From: an uncultured Bacteroidales bacterium
Lineage (GTDB): Bacteria > Bacteroidota > Bacteroidia > Bacteroidales > FEN-979
Assembly: GCA_903887775.1 (NCBI GenBank)
Contig: CAISRB010000007.1
Coordinates: 124,001-188,000 of the forward strand
Reading direction: 5' to 3'
Length of the DNA stretch: 64,000 bases
Numbering within the stretch: position 1 is the first letter of the stretch; every line of letters begins with the position of its first letter. Positions 36,991-44,921 of this stretch are shown one piece after another. Below the pieces are notes generated by a model. The model made no database searches. It was not told the DNA's origin and saw only the letters and a program-made list of their open reading frames with translations. Position numbers and translations under genes: made by a program.

Positions 36991-37262
36991 AAGGTTTTCA
37001 GTATAAATGGCTGACAATGAACGATGGAAAATTTTCCAATCCCTGCCTGTTTGGCCACCTTCACACAAATCCTGATAAAGGATGATGATACATAGACAAC
37101 ATCCTTCAGGTCAAAGATGATCTTCATGCCTTGAGCGCCTTCTGTCACAGGCAGGTTAATCTGTAATATTTCACTCATTTTCTGGATAGCGAGTGTGTCA
37201 AGCCTTCCTGCGAAAGTTGCCGTGAATTCTTTTTCGTCGGGACTGAGATTGAATGATACCAT
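36951..37262 (-). CDS. STAS-domain protein (anti-sigma factor antagonist-like) A
   Basis: A 103-residue single-domain protein of SpoIIAA/RsbV type. AGRLDTLAIQKMSEIL starts the fold. IIFDLKDVVYVSSSFIRICV is the phosphorylation-loop strand, where the usual DSSGLG is SSSFIR. Ser residues that could be phosphorylated are kept. The C-terminal half (FSIVHCQPFILKTFQLSGLDEIL) is nearly the same pattern as the second STAS protein at 38935. It is transcribed toward, and overlaps by 40 bp, the amidohydrolase gene. The probable partner is the RsbW-like ATPase domain encoded at 34415. Confidence 0.82.
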   Translation of the reverse strand: MVSFNLSPDEKEFTATFAGRLDTLAIQKMSEILQINLPVTEGAQGMKIIFDLKDVVYVSSSFIRICVKVAKQAGIGKFSIVHCQPFILKTFQLSGLDEILNVS

Positions 37263-37429
37263 ATGCCAGCGGATTATTTTTTCATAATGTAAAAATTCTG
37301 CGAAACTAAAGTACTGAAATTTTTAATTGATAAGGGGATAGGGGAAATCTTTTAATCAATGATCATCAGATGCGGTCAGACGCTATGAGAATGCGGCCAT
37401 CTGACAAAATTCAGGTAAATAAAAATCAA

Positions 37430-37437
37430 TACCTTTG
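37430..37437 (+). promoter_or_regulatory. Candidate -7 box for the acylating aldehyde dehydrogenase
   Basis: TACCTTTG matches TAnnTTTG, 48 bp upstream of the ATG at 37486. The rest of the 223-bp gap from the divergent STAS gene shows no other clear feature. Confidence 0.35.
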
Positions 37438-37485
37438 CAATCCTTTTATAAACAGACACCTTCACAATATTTAATACGATTAAGG

Positions 37486-38919
37486 ATGGCAGAAAACCTG
37501 ACTGACAAAGCAAACGATATTCTTGAACGGGCGATCTATGCTGCAGCGGAATACCAGGAATTTAACCAGGAGCAGACCGATAAGGTGGTTGAGGCGGTTT
37601 ACAAGGCCGCTTTGAATGCCAGGGTAAGGCTGGCGAAGATGGCTGTTGAGGAAACCGGGATCGGGATATGGGAGGATAAAGTATGGAAAAACGTGATCGG
37701 CACCCAGCTTGTTTACGAAGATATCAGGGATCAGCGCAGCGTTGGGGTTGTTCATCATGACCCCATCTCGGGAATTTCAGAAATCGCCCAGCCTCTGGGT
37801 CCGATCTTTGCCGTTACCCCTGTTACCAATCCCACATCGACAGCTATTTATAAGATACTGATCTGTCTAAAGACCAGGAATCCCATCATTATCAGCGCTC
37901 ACCGCAATGCAGCCCGAAGCACGGGCGAAGCCGCCCGCATTTGCTATGAAGCGGCCCTGGAGGCAGGAGCTCCGGAAGATTGTATCCAGATGATCCCTGC
38001 AGGATCGAGGGATTTCACCCAGATGGTGATGGCTCATCCCAGGGTTGCACTGATCCTTGCCACCGGAGGAACCGGCCTGGTGAAGGCTGCTTACAGTTCG
38101 GGCAACCCGGCCATTGGGGTCGGACCGGGTAATGTGCCTGTGTTCATTGATGAAAGCGCCGATATTCCTTTTGCAATCTCATCCATCATCAAATCAAAAA
38201 CATTTGACAACGGAACGGTTTGTGCAAGCGAACAATCGGTAGTCGTTGAAGAAAAAATCGCAAGGCAGGTCAGGGATGAGTTTACACGACAGAATTGTTA
38301 TTTTCTCTCAGCTGAAGAAATCAGTCAGGTTGAGAAGGTAGCTGTCGTGAAAGATTCGATGAGCATGAGCCCTTACATCGTGGGACAGTCTGTTGAGGTC
38401 ATTGCCCAAAAAGCAGGAATTACCGTACCGAAAGGAACAAAGATCCTTCTGGCCGAGCTGGCAGGTGTAGGTAAAGACTATCCGCTTTCGGTCGAAATAC
38501 TGGCTCCGATCCTGGCTTTTTATACGGCAAAAGATTATCACTCGGCAATAAAATTATGTATTGACCTGAATTACCTTGGCGGGATCGGCCACAGCGCCGG
38601 AATTTATGCCAACGACGAACAACGGATCAGCGAATTCAGCCAGCTCATCAATGCCGGGCGTATCGTCGTGAACACCCCTACTTCTCAGGGCGCCGTGGGA
38701 GGAACATTCAATATGCTGTCACCTTCACTGACCCTTGGCTGCGGCACAGGCGGTAAAAACATCACTACCGAAAACATTACTGTAAAACATCTTATCAACA
38801 TTCAAAGAGTTTGCAGGAGAAAAATGAACGACCGCTTTTTCGCCGTCGATCACAGTAAATATCTGGATGAAAAATTCAATGAGGCAGATCTCAGTCTGGA
38901 GTATCATAAAAACCATTAA
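37486..38919 (+). CDS. CoA-acylating aldehyde dehydrogenase (AdhE N-domain/EutE-like)
   Basis: A 477-residue enzyme expected to convert an aldehyde, CoA and NAD+ to acyl-CoA reversibly. The frame is open upstream to 37435, but the ATG at 37486 (MAENLTDKAND, preceded by AAGG) gives the usual start. Signatures are AVTPVTNPTSTAIYKILICL (cofactor entry), GVGPGNVPVFIDESADI, the catalytic Cys in KTFDNGTVCASEQSVVV, and SLTLGCGTGGKNITTENIT near the end, all as in the AdhE aldehyde domain; there is no alcohol-dehydrogenase half. It is followed 15 bp later by a STAS gene. The substrate could be acetaldehyde, propionaldehyde or a sulfo- or amino-aldehyde; neighbouring aminotransferase and amidohydrolase genes make an amine-derived aldehyde attractive. 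Confidence 0.87.
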   Translation: MAENLTDKANDILERAIYAAAEYQEFNQEQTDKVVEAVYKAALNARVRLAKMAVEETGIGIWEDKVWKNVIGTQLVYEDIRDQRSVGVVHHDPISGISEIAQPLGPIFAVTPVTNPTSTAIYKILICLKTRNPIIISAHRNAARSTGEAARICYEAALEAGAPEDCIQMIPAGSRDFTQMVMAHPRVALILATGGTGLVKAAYSSGNPAIGVGPGNVPVFIDESADIPFAISSIIKSKTFDNGTVCASEQSVVVEEKIARQVRDEFTRQNCYFLSAEEISQVEKVAVVKDSMSMSPYIVGQSVEVIAQKAGITVPKGTKILLAELAGVGKDYPLSVEILAPILAFYTAKDYHSAIKLCIDLNYLGGIGHSAGIYANDEQRISEFSQLINAGRIVVNTPTSQGAVGGTFNMLSPSLTLGCGTGGKNITTENITVKHLINIQRVCRRKMNDRFFAVDHSKYLDEKFNEADLSLEYHKNH

Positions 38920-38934
38920 TTAAACAAAACCGAT

Positions 38935-39264
38935 ATGTTAGATTTTGATTTTAATCCCGAAGAAAGAGTATTGACCTGTGTTTTTAAGGGGAGGCTCGAT
39001 ACGATACTTTGTAACCAGCTGACCTCCGAACTTGAATCCAAATTTGTATCGCTGAAAAAAAACGATACTCCCGAAGGCTTTCTCGATTTCAGCCTTGTTT
39101 TTGATGTGAAAGAAGTGAATTTTATTTCATCATCGTTTATAAGGCTTTGTGTTGCAGGTAAGAAGCGGGTGGAATCAGGAAATTTTTCAATTGTGAATTC
39201 CAACCCCTTTATCATGAAGACCTTTAAGATTGCCGGCCTGGATGAAATCCTAAATTTGAAATAA
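38935..39264 (+). CDS. STAS-domain protein (anti-sigma factor antagonist-like) B
   Basis: A 109-residue paralogue of the STAS protein at 36951. The shared landmarks are GRLDT, VFDVKEVNFISSSFIRLCV, FSIVNSNPFIMKTFKIAGL and DEILN; the two look like a duplication that now flanks the aldehyde dehydrogenase gene. The phosphorylatable Ser position is kept, but DSSGLG is again replaced by SSSFIR. It is co-transcribed with the aldehyde dehydrogenase (15-bp gap). Neither STAS gene sits beside a sigma factor or phosphatase. Confidence 0.85.
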   Translation: MLDFDFNPEERVLTCVFKGRLDTILCNQLTSELESKFVSLKKNDTPEGFLDFSLVFDVKEVNFISSSFIRLCVAGKKRVESGNFSIVNSNPFIMKTFKIAGLDEILNLK

Positions 39265-39325
39265 AACCTTCAAAACGGCCGGGGCATGCAGTCAATAAAA
39301 GCTGAGCAGGTTAACATATTGTATT

Positions 39326-41371
39326 ATGAAGACTAAAGCCTTTCTGATGTTTGCAGGATTTTTAGTGCAGTTTTTCGGCATTGGTGTTTATTCTCAGGAA
39401 AAGAACTTTCGCCTTCCGGCTGTTCCCCTGGTAACCAACAATCCCTATTTCAGCATCTGGAGCTTCAGCAATAACCCGGCCGAAGACTGGCCGAGGCACT
39501 GGACGGGAAGCGTGCAGGCCATGGCTTGTTTTGCTACAATTGACGGTAAGGTTTTCAGGCTGATGGGGCATACCCATATGGCGGTCCCCGCGATGGCCCT
39601 GAAGGGCACAGAAGTTCTGCCAACCCGCAGCATTTATACCTTCGAGGAATCGGGTGTAAGGATACGACTCACATTTACAAGCCCGCTCCTGGCCGATGAC
39701 CTGGTGTTGTTATCCGAGCCCTTAACATACGTAAGCTGGCAGGCTGAACCTTCTGACGGGAAAGTTCATGAACTGAAAATATATTTCGATGTTTCGGCGG
39801 AGCTTGTGGTCAATACAAATGATCAGGAAGTAAGCTGGTCAAGGCCTAAAATTGCGGGATTGGACATAATGCAGATGGGAACTGCAGCACAGGAAGCTTT
39901 GAGAAAATCGGGGGATGACCTGAGGATAGACTGGGGTTACCTCTACGTGGTTTCGCCTGCAGCCCAGCCGGTATCGAATGTGATCTGCGGGGCTGATCTT
40001 GCCAGGGCTTCCTTTCTGAAAAATGGAACCGTTTTGCCTGATGACGACCTGAGGATGCCCAGGCCTGCCAGTGATGACTGGCCCGTGATGGCTTCGGTGT
40101 TTTCATTTGATTCCCTGGCCCATCCGGCCGAACGTTATATTTTGCTTGCCTATGTCGACGCGTTCAGGGTGGAATTCCTGAACAGGAAGCTACCACCTTA
40201 CTGGAAATCGCAGGGGATTACAACTTCACAACTGTTAAGGGAGGCTGTTAAAACCTATGCCTATACTTCTGAACGATGTAAAAAATACGATGACAGGCTG
40301 ATGAAGGCCCTGGTAAAGGCCGGTGGCCAAAACTACTGTGATATTGCAGTGCCGGCATACAGGCAATCACTCGCAGCCTGCTCGCTTGCTGGTGATATTG
40401 ACGGTACTCCCATGTATTTCCCGAAGGAGAATTTCAGTAATGGATGCATTTCAACGGTGGATGTTATTTACCCTGCTTGTCCTTTGCTGCTATATTGCAA
40501 TACCGGTCTTTTAAAAGCCGAACTGGAACCCATGATGATCTATGCATCCTCGAAACGCTGGAAATTCCCCTTCTCACCGCATGATCTGGGTACTTACCCC
40601 CTTGCCAACGGCCAGGTATACGGTGGTGGGGAAATAAGCGGGGAAGACCAGATGCCGGTTGAGGAATCGGGAAACATGCTTATCATGTTATATGCACTTG
40701 CCACAAAAGAAGGGAAAGCCGATTTTGCAGTAAAATACTGGCCTGTCATCTCAAAATGGGCGGAATACCTCAGGGAAAATGGACTTGATCCCGAGAACCA
40801 GCTCTGTACTGATGATTTCGCAGGGCACCTGGCACATAACACCAATCTCTCGGTTAAAGCGATCATTGCCCTGGGTTGTTATTCCCGATTATGCGGAATG
40901 AGCGGGAAGCCGGAAGAGGCCAGGGCATACTGGAAAACAGCTTCAGAGTTTGCATCACTCTGGAAAAGCATGGCCGCCGAAGGGGATCATTACAAACTGG
41001 CTTTTGACAAAAGTTCAAGCTGGAGCCAGAAATACAACCTTGTGTGGGACAGGCTGCTTCAATTGAATCTCTTTGATCCGTCGATTGCAAAACAGGAGAT
41101 CAGCTTTTATAAAACCAAACAGAATGCCTTCGGGATTCCTTTGGATAACCGTAAGGATTATACGAAACTTGACTGGATCTTGTGGACAGCCACTCTCGCT
41201 GATGATCCTTCCGATTTTGATGAGCTGGTGGCGCCAGTGCATAAATTCCTGAACGAAACACCCGACAGGGTTCCCATGACCGACTGGTACGATACGAAAA
41301 CCGGGAAGCAAGTTGGTTTCCAGGCCAGGTCAGTGGTAGGAGGGGTATTTATTAAAATGCTTAAGCCCTAA
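39326..41371 (+). CDS. Secreted glutaminase A-like protein (GtaA family)
   Basis: A 681-residue exported protein. The signal peptide is AFLMFAGFLVQFFGIGVYSQ. The mature start FRLPAVPLVTNNPYFSIWSF and WTGSVQAMACFATIDGKVFR match the family of DUF4964/DUF5127/DUF4965/DUF1793 proteins that includes fungal glutaminase GtaA. The helical toroid half has EISGEDQMPVEESGNMLIML and CTDDFAGHLAHNTNLSVKAI, the most conserved motifs. It is probably periplasmic or surface located and hydrolyses glutamine or a related amide, but many Bacteroidota members have unproven substrates. It is a little shorter than typical homologues (about 800). A terminator follows. Confidence 0.82.
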   Translation: MKTKAFLMFAGFLVQFFGIGVYSQEKNFRLPAVPLVTNNPYFSIWSFSNNPAEDWPRHWTGSVQAMACFATIDGKVFRLMGHTHMAVPAMALKGTEVLPTRSIYTFEESGVRIRLTFTSPLLADDLVLLSEPLTYVSWQAEPSDGKVHELKIYFDVSAELVVNTNDQEVSWSRPKIAGLDIMQMGTAAQEALRKSGDDLRIDWGYLYVVSPAAQPVSNVICGADLARASFLKNGTVLPDDDLRMPRPASDDWPVMASVFSFDSLAHPAERYILLAYVDAFRVEFLNRKLPPYWKSQGITTSQLLREAVKTYAYTSERCKKYDDRLMKALVKAGGQNYCDIAVPAYRQSLAACSLAGDIDGTPMYFPKENFSNGCISTVDVIYPACPLLLYCNTGLLKAELEPMMIYASSKRWKFPFSPHDLGTYPLANGQVYGGGEISGEDQMPVEESGNMLIMLYALATKEGKADFAVKYWPVISKWAEYLRENGLDPENQLCTDDFAGHLAHNTNLSVKAIIALGCYSRLCGMSGKPEEARAYWKTASEFASLWKSMAAEGDHYKLAFDKSSSWSQKYNLVWDRLLQLNLFDPSIAKQEISFYKTKQNAFGIPLDNRKDYTKLDWILWTATLADDPSDFDELVAPVHKFLNETPDRVPMTDWYDTKTGKQVGFQARSVVGGVFIKMLKP

Positions 41372-41396
41372 TCACTGTATAAGTTGTTCGATCTTC

Positions 41397-41431
41397 AGGA
41401 AAGTCTCATCTGGAGTAAGATTTTCCTTTTT
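41397..41431 (+). terminator. Rho-independent terminator after the glutaminase-like gene
   Basis: AGGAAAGTCT (41397-41406) pairs with AGATTTTCCT (41418-41427) over 10 bp, including one G-T wobble, with an 11-nt loop and a following T-run to 41431. It lies 26 bp after the stop codon. Confidence 0.75.
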
Positions 41432-41512
41432 GTTAATTGTTGTTGAAAGCTTGGTTTTCAAAATTAATCAGTTTAGTGTTACTTTGCAGAAAATTATAAT
41501 TTTTGATTGATA

Positions 41513-42154
41513 GTGAAACGGCCGTTCAAAAAAGCAATGCAATTTATCCTTCTCAGGTTTTTTCCGGGTTCAGTTGTACTTATGATGTGCTTTACACTGA
41601 ATGCACAGACATGGAATTTCATCAAGGAAAAAGACGGGATCAGGATCTACACCATGACGCCTGATCATTCGCCTTTTAAGTGTTTTAAAGGAGAAACTGT
41701 ATTCCACACCACGATGGAAAAACTCAGCAAATACATTGGAAATGTTGAGAATGTCGACTGGTGGGATAAAAATGTGAGGGAAATCAAGGTATTGTATTCT
41801 GAACCGGACAAGCTCATCAAGTATTATCTCATTTACGATGTGCCATGGCCTTTGAGTGACCGCGATCTTTGCGTGGAAGCGAAGATCACAATCGATCCTG
41901 TCACAGGAGAGAAAGTGGTATCAGCCAAGCCTTTACTTGACGTGGTTCCCGAGAAGGAAGGCATTGTAAGGATCAGACATTACTGGCAGAAATGGACCCT
42001 CAAACCAAATGGTAAAAATAACATCCAGGCTGTTCTTGAAGGCTTTGTCGACCCGGGGGGGAATGTCCCGTCATGGCTGTATAATATGGTTATTGTTGAT
42101 ACGCCTCTGAAAGTGATGAGAGGGATCAAGAAACTTGTGGAAGACAAAGATTAA
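41513..42154 (+). CDS. Exported START-domain lipid-binding-like protein
   Basis: About 213 residues. The frame opens with TTG at 41507 and GTG at 41513; GTG gives MKRPFKKAMQFILLRFF, a good signal-peptide n-region, and cleavage is likely after TLNAQ. An ATG at 41537 is an alternative. The mature part is a START/SRPBCC fold: WNFIKEKDGIRIYTM, FKGETVFHTTMEKLSKYIG, YLIYDVPWPLSDRDLCV and the C-terminal helix VDTPLKVMRGIKKLVED. Such proteins bind a hydrophobic ligand in a cavity; the ligand is unknown. Its stop overlaps that of the convergent LamG lipoprotein by 4 bp. Confidence 0.82.
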   Translation: MKRPFKKAMQFILLRFFPGSVVLMMCFTLNAQTWNFIKEKDGIRIYTMTPDHSPFKCFKGETVFHTTMEKLSKYIGNVENVDWWDKNVREIKVLYSEPDKLIKYYLIYDVPWPLSDRDLCVEAKITIDPVTGEKVVSAKPLLDVVPEKEGIVRIRHYWQKWTLKPNGKNNIQAVLEGFVDPGGNVPSWLYNMVIVDTPLKVMRGIKKLVEDKD

Positions 42155-43422
42155 GGCTTCGTGAGAATATACATCTGCTCCACTTCAACAGCAGTAATAG
42201 CGCTGTGAAAGATCCTTACTTCATCAAGCCAGCCCCTGAAATGATTTGAATAAGGCGAAAAATAATTCCCCCAGGGAGTGCCTGAATATGCAGTGGACAT
42301 TACAGAATGAAAGAAGCCCATTGTGAATATATTCTCCTGCTGGGGTGCACTCCCACCGTATTTCATGCCTGTAATGGTTCTGGCAGGATCGCCAACCGGC
42401 CATTTGTTGAAATCCTGCTGTTTCATCATTACACCGTCAATATAAAGCGTTCCAATCCTGGTAGCGCTGCTATACGTGAAAGTTACAAACGCCCAGTTGT
42501 CTTGCAGCAGCCCTTCCACACCACCCGTTGATATAAGGTTGGCACAATATATCCAGCCCGGCAATCCTCCGTTGGTTTCTGTTTTCCCGTCACCGGCAAA
42601 AGAAAGATCTTCGGAAACCGTTGTGCCGTCGGGCAGGGCATAGGAAGCAACCAATTCGCAGGAGCTGTAATCGGAAGCGATCTCGAACTCAAACCCTTTG
42701 TAATCACCAACACCAAGTACCAGCTGTCCTTTGGGTTTCCCCAAAGAATCTACCTGGTAAAGGGAATTTGCTTTTACCCAAAAGGAAAGAGAAAAATCGG
42801 GGGAGTTTAGAAGCTGATCCCCGTTTGAAACCTCAATGACAGTTGAAGTGCCGTTAAATGCAGCACATTTTCCGAGAGATTGCCTGAAGGATTTTGTATA
42901 GTTCAGGTCCGTCACTGCACTCACATTATAATTTCCCTTCTGATCATAGGTGTTCCCTTCAAAATTCCAATAGGCTACAAGCCCCGGGGGGCCGAAGTTG
43001 CCAATCGTCGTAAATGATCTCCAGAGATAGGTCATTGTGGTACCGTCGGTTGCCTTTATTAAAGTAAAGGTTAGTTCATAATATATCCCGTTGCCCAGAT
43101 CGGTATTCGGAACTATCGTAATAGTGCTGCCGGAGACCGTAATGGTCAGGTCAACATAGGTGGAATCGAAATCACGTCGAAGCTTTATAGTGTTGCTTGT
43201 CGCAGTTGCAGGATCAATATTCATGCTCAGGGATGCAATGATAGTGGCATTTGAGGGAACTGTGGTCGGGCTAACGATCCCAAGGCCCACCCCACCGGCG
43301 ATAAGGGAATTAAAGTCCAGGGTAGGAGGATCGCTTTGCTTCGAACAGCCAAGGGTTCCTAAAAACAGAATTATACAGGTGAAACTGAAAACTCGTGACA
43401 CGATGAGGTTTTTAATATTCAT
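42151..43422 (-). CDS. Lipoprotein with Ig-like and LamG/concanavalin-like domain
   Basis: A 423-residue surface lipoprotein. Lipobox LGTLGC-SKQ (Cys about 26). Residues about 48-140 resemble a Big_5-type Ig domain (VPSNATIIASLSMNIDPAT, TYLWRSFTT). Residues about 148-420 are a LamG-like jelly roll: LVAYWNFEGNTYDQKGNY opens it, DFSLSFWVKANSL and WAFVTFTYSSATRIGTLYID are core strands, and RGWLDEVRIFHSAITAVEV closes it, the usual LamG_3 pattern. A carbohydrate- or surface-binding role is likely but unproven. Divergent from the CHAD operon across an inverted-repeat promoter region. Confidence 0.8.
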   Translation of the reverse strand: MNIKNLIVSRVFSFTCIILFLGTLGCSKQSDPPTLDFNSLIAGGVGLGIVSPTTVPSNATIIASLSMNIDPATATSNTIKLRRDFDSTYVDLTITVSGSTITIVPNTDLGNGIYYELTFTLIKATDGTTMTYLWRSFTTIGNFGPPGLVAYWNFEGNTYDQKGNYNVSAVTDLNYTKSFRQSLGKCAAFNGTSTVIEVSNGDQLLNSPDFSLSFWVKANSLYQVDSLGKPKGQLVLGVGDYKGFEFEIASDYSSCELVASYALPDGTTVSEDLSFAGDGKTETNGGLPGWIYCANLISTGGVEGLLQDNWAFVTFTYSSATRIGTLYIDGVMMKQQDFNKWPVGDPARTITGMKYGGSAPQQENIFTMGFFHSVMSTAYSGTPWGNYFSPYSNHFRGWLDEVRIFHSAITAVEVEQMYILTKP

Positions 43423-43432
43423 TCAAATCAAC

Positions 43433-43465
43433 GGTAAAGGTAGGCATTTATTTTCTACCTTTACC
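43433..43465. promoter_or_regulatory. 11-bp inverted repeat forming symmetrical divergent promoter boxes
   Basis: GGTAAAGGTAG (43433-43443) and CTACCTTTACC (43455-43465) are a perfect inverted repeat around an 11-bp spacer. Each arm contains TACCTTTA in the outward direction, one base off TAnnTTTG, so each arm could be the -7 box of one divergent gene (LamG lipoprotein and the CHAD operon). The same repeat could instead be a regulator's operator. Confidence 0.4.
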
Positions 43466-43487
43466 CCAAGTTTTGACTATCATTACA

Positions 43488-44033
43488 ATGAAGATAAAGG
43501 CAGGGAAGAGGAAAAAACCAGTTTCCACGGTTAAAGAGCTGACCATCGACGCCGGTAATGCGATGAAAAATGGATTTTATACTGAAGCAATCTGGATCCT
43601 TTCAGTGATCATGGAAACCAGGCTGAAAAAGATGATTATTATCACAGAACAAAAAAGTCCGGGGGCTGCTTCCGGGCTTGAACAGCATTTAAAAAAGATA
43701 AAATTGCTGCAGACCCGGGAACGGTATTCTGTATTGAAATCCCATTTTACTCCCGCCCTTATTAACTCTTTGCGTTCCTGGAAGAACAACCGGAACATCA
43801 TGATGAAAGATATGCTTGAAATGCATGTTTCCTGGGACCGTAAAGAAAGGATGGCCAAAGAGGGAATAGCACTTCTTAAGGAACTAAACAAGGTATACAA
43901 ACATTATAAACTTGCGTTTCATGATTCTCCTCCCGTCGAAGTCCACCTGCCTGAAAACCAGTTGGCTGATGATCCCGGTAAAACGCAAGCAGGAGAGTCC
44001 TCTGCCACGCCTAAACTCCCCTCAGCTGAATAA
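43488..44033 (+). CDS. Uncharacterised helical protein upstream of CHAD and copA
   Basis: A 181-residue soluble, basic, mostly helical protein; the ATG at 43488 is preferred to a TTG at 43473. I do not recognise the family with certainty. The helix pair NAMKNGFYTEAIWILSVIME and the later SLRSWKNNRNIMMKDML recall HEPN-like domains, whose RNxxxxH motif is here RNIMMKDM without the His, so nuclease activity would not be expected. The last ~30 residues are Pro/Glu/Ser-rich and probably disordered. It lies 12 bp upstream of the CHAD gene and is surely co-transcribed with it. Confidence 0.6.
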   Translation: MKIKAGKRKKPVSTVKELTIDAGNAMKNGFYTEAIWILSVIMETRLKKMIIITEQKSPGAASGLEQHLKKIKLLQTRERYSVLKSHFTPALINSLRSWKNNRNIMMKDMLEMHVSWDRKERMAKEGIALLKELNKVYKHYKLAFHDSPPVEVHLPENQLADDPGKTQAGESSATPKLPSAE

Positions 44034-44045
44034 TTTAATAATCCC

Positions 44046-44921
44046 ATGACTTCCTCAAGGGTCCGTGAATTTTACTGGAGATTTTATAAGAAAAGGATCA
44101 CTTCTTTTGTTGCCAATCTTTACCGGGCAAGTATAACAGGGGTTGAAAGGGATGTGCACAGGACCCGGCTTGATATGAAAAAAATCCACGCCATCCTTGA
44201 GATGTTTGAAATGCTGAACCCTGAAAAATTTGATCCTGAAAATTTCGAAGTATTTAATGCGTTGTTCCGATTTTCGGGAAAGATCAGGGAGTTGCAGGTC
44301 AACCAGATGGTTATTACAAAGTATGGAAATGCCACGCCGGGCATGGTTTTTTTCATTAGGTATTTGCGATCAAGGGAAAACAAACTCACAAAACAATTTA
44401 TAACAGTAGTTCAGCAGTTTGATGAAAAGAAGCTGAAAAAATCAGAGAGGGCTGTTAAGAAACTATGTCTCGGCATAAAAGTTAAAACATTAAGGGCAAG
44501 GTCGGATAAGTTCATTATAAAGAAAGCAAAGAAAATAAGACTGCTTCGCAAGTATCCTTCGAATCCTGAAAACATTCATCAAATACGGATCCAGCTTAAA
44601 GCGATGGTTACCATCCTCACACTTGTTTCAATGGTATTCAATGAGGAGAGGGAGGAGACGTTATTAGGCAAGCTGAATCAAACGGAAATACTTATCGGTA
44701 ACTGGCACGACAACCAGGTCCTGATGGAATATATTGAGCTGTTTCTTACAAAAAGAAAAAAAATAAGCCGGGAATATCAATCACATCTGCAGGTCATCAG
44801 AAATAAAATAGTAAAAAAGAATCATGAACTTTTACAGGCTTTATTCCCTAAGATTGAAGAAATTCTTTTGGTAATCTTTCCAAATCCCAGCCAGAATGAA
44901 AACCATAAAGGATGTCTATAA
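44046..44921 (+). CDS. CHAD-domain protein
   Basis: A 291-residue helical, strongly basic protein. The CHAD signature is two four-helix halves each with a conserved His: [20 protein letters not shown] (about residues 37-56) and [19 protein letters not shown] (about 177-195). An additional [15 protein letters not shown] follows. CHAD domains bind inorganic polyphosphate and are often near polyphosphate or phosphate genes. Here the protein overlaps copA by 26 bp and the pst-phoU operon lies 5 kb away. No catalytic CYTH (triphosphatase) domain is present. Role: possibly polyphosphate binding linked to metal handling; inference only. Confidence 0.82.
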   Translation: MTSSRVREFYWRFYKKRITSFVANLYRASITGVERDVHRTRLDMKKIHAILEMFEMLNPEKFDPENFEVFNALFRFSGKIRELQVNQMVITKYGNATPGMVFFIRYLRSRENKLTKQFITVVQQFDEKKLKKSERAVKKLCLGIKVKTLRARSDKFIIKKAKKIRLLRKYPSNPENIHQIRIQLKAMVTILTLVSMVFNEEREETLLGKLNQTEILIGNWHDNQVLMEYIELFLTKRKKISREYQSHLQVIRNKIVKKNHELLQALFPKIEEILLVIFPNPSQNENHKGCL

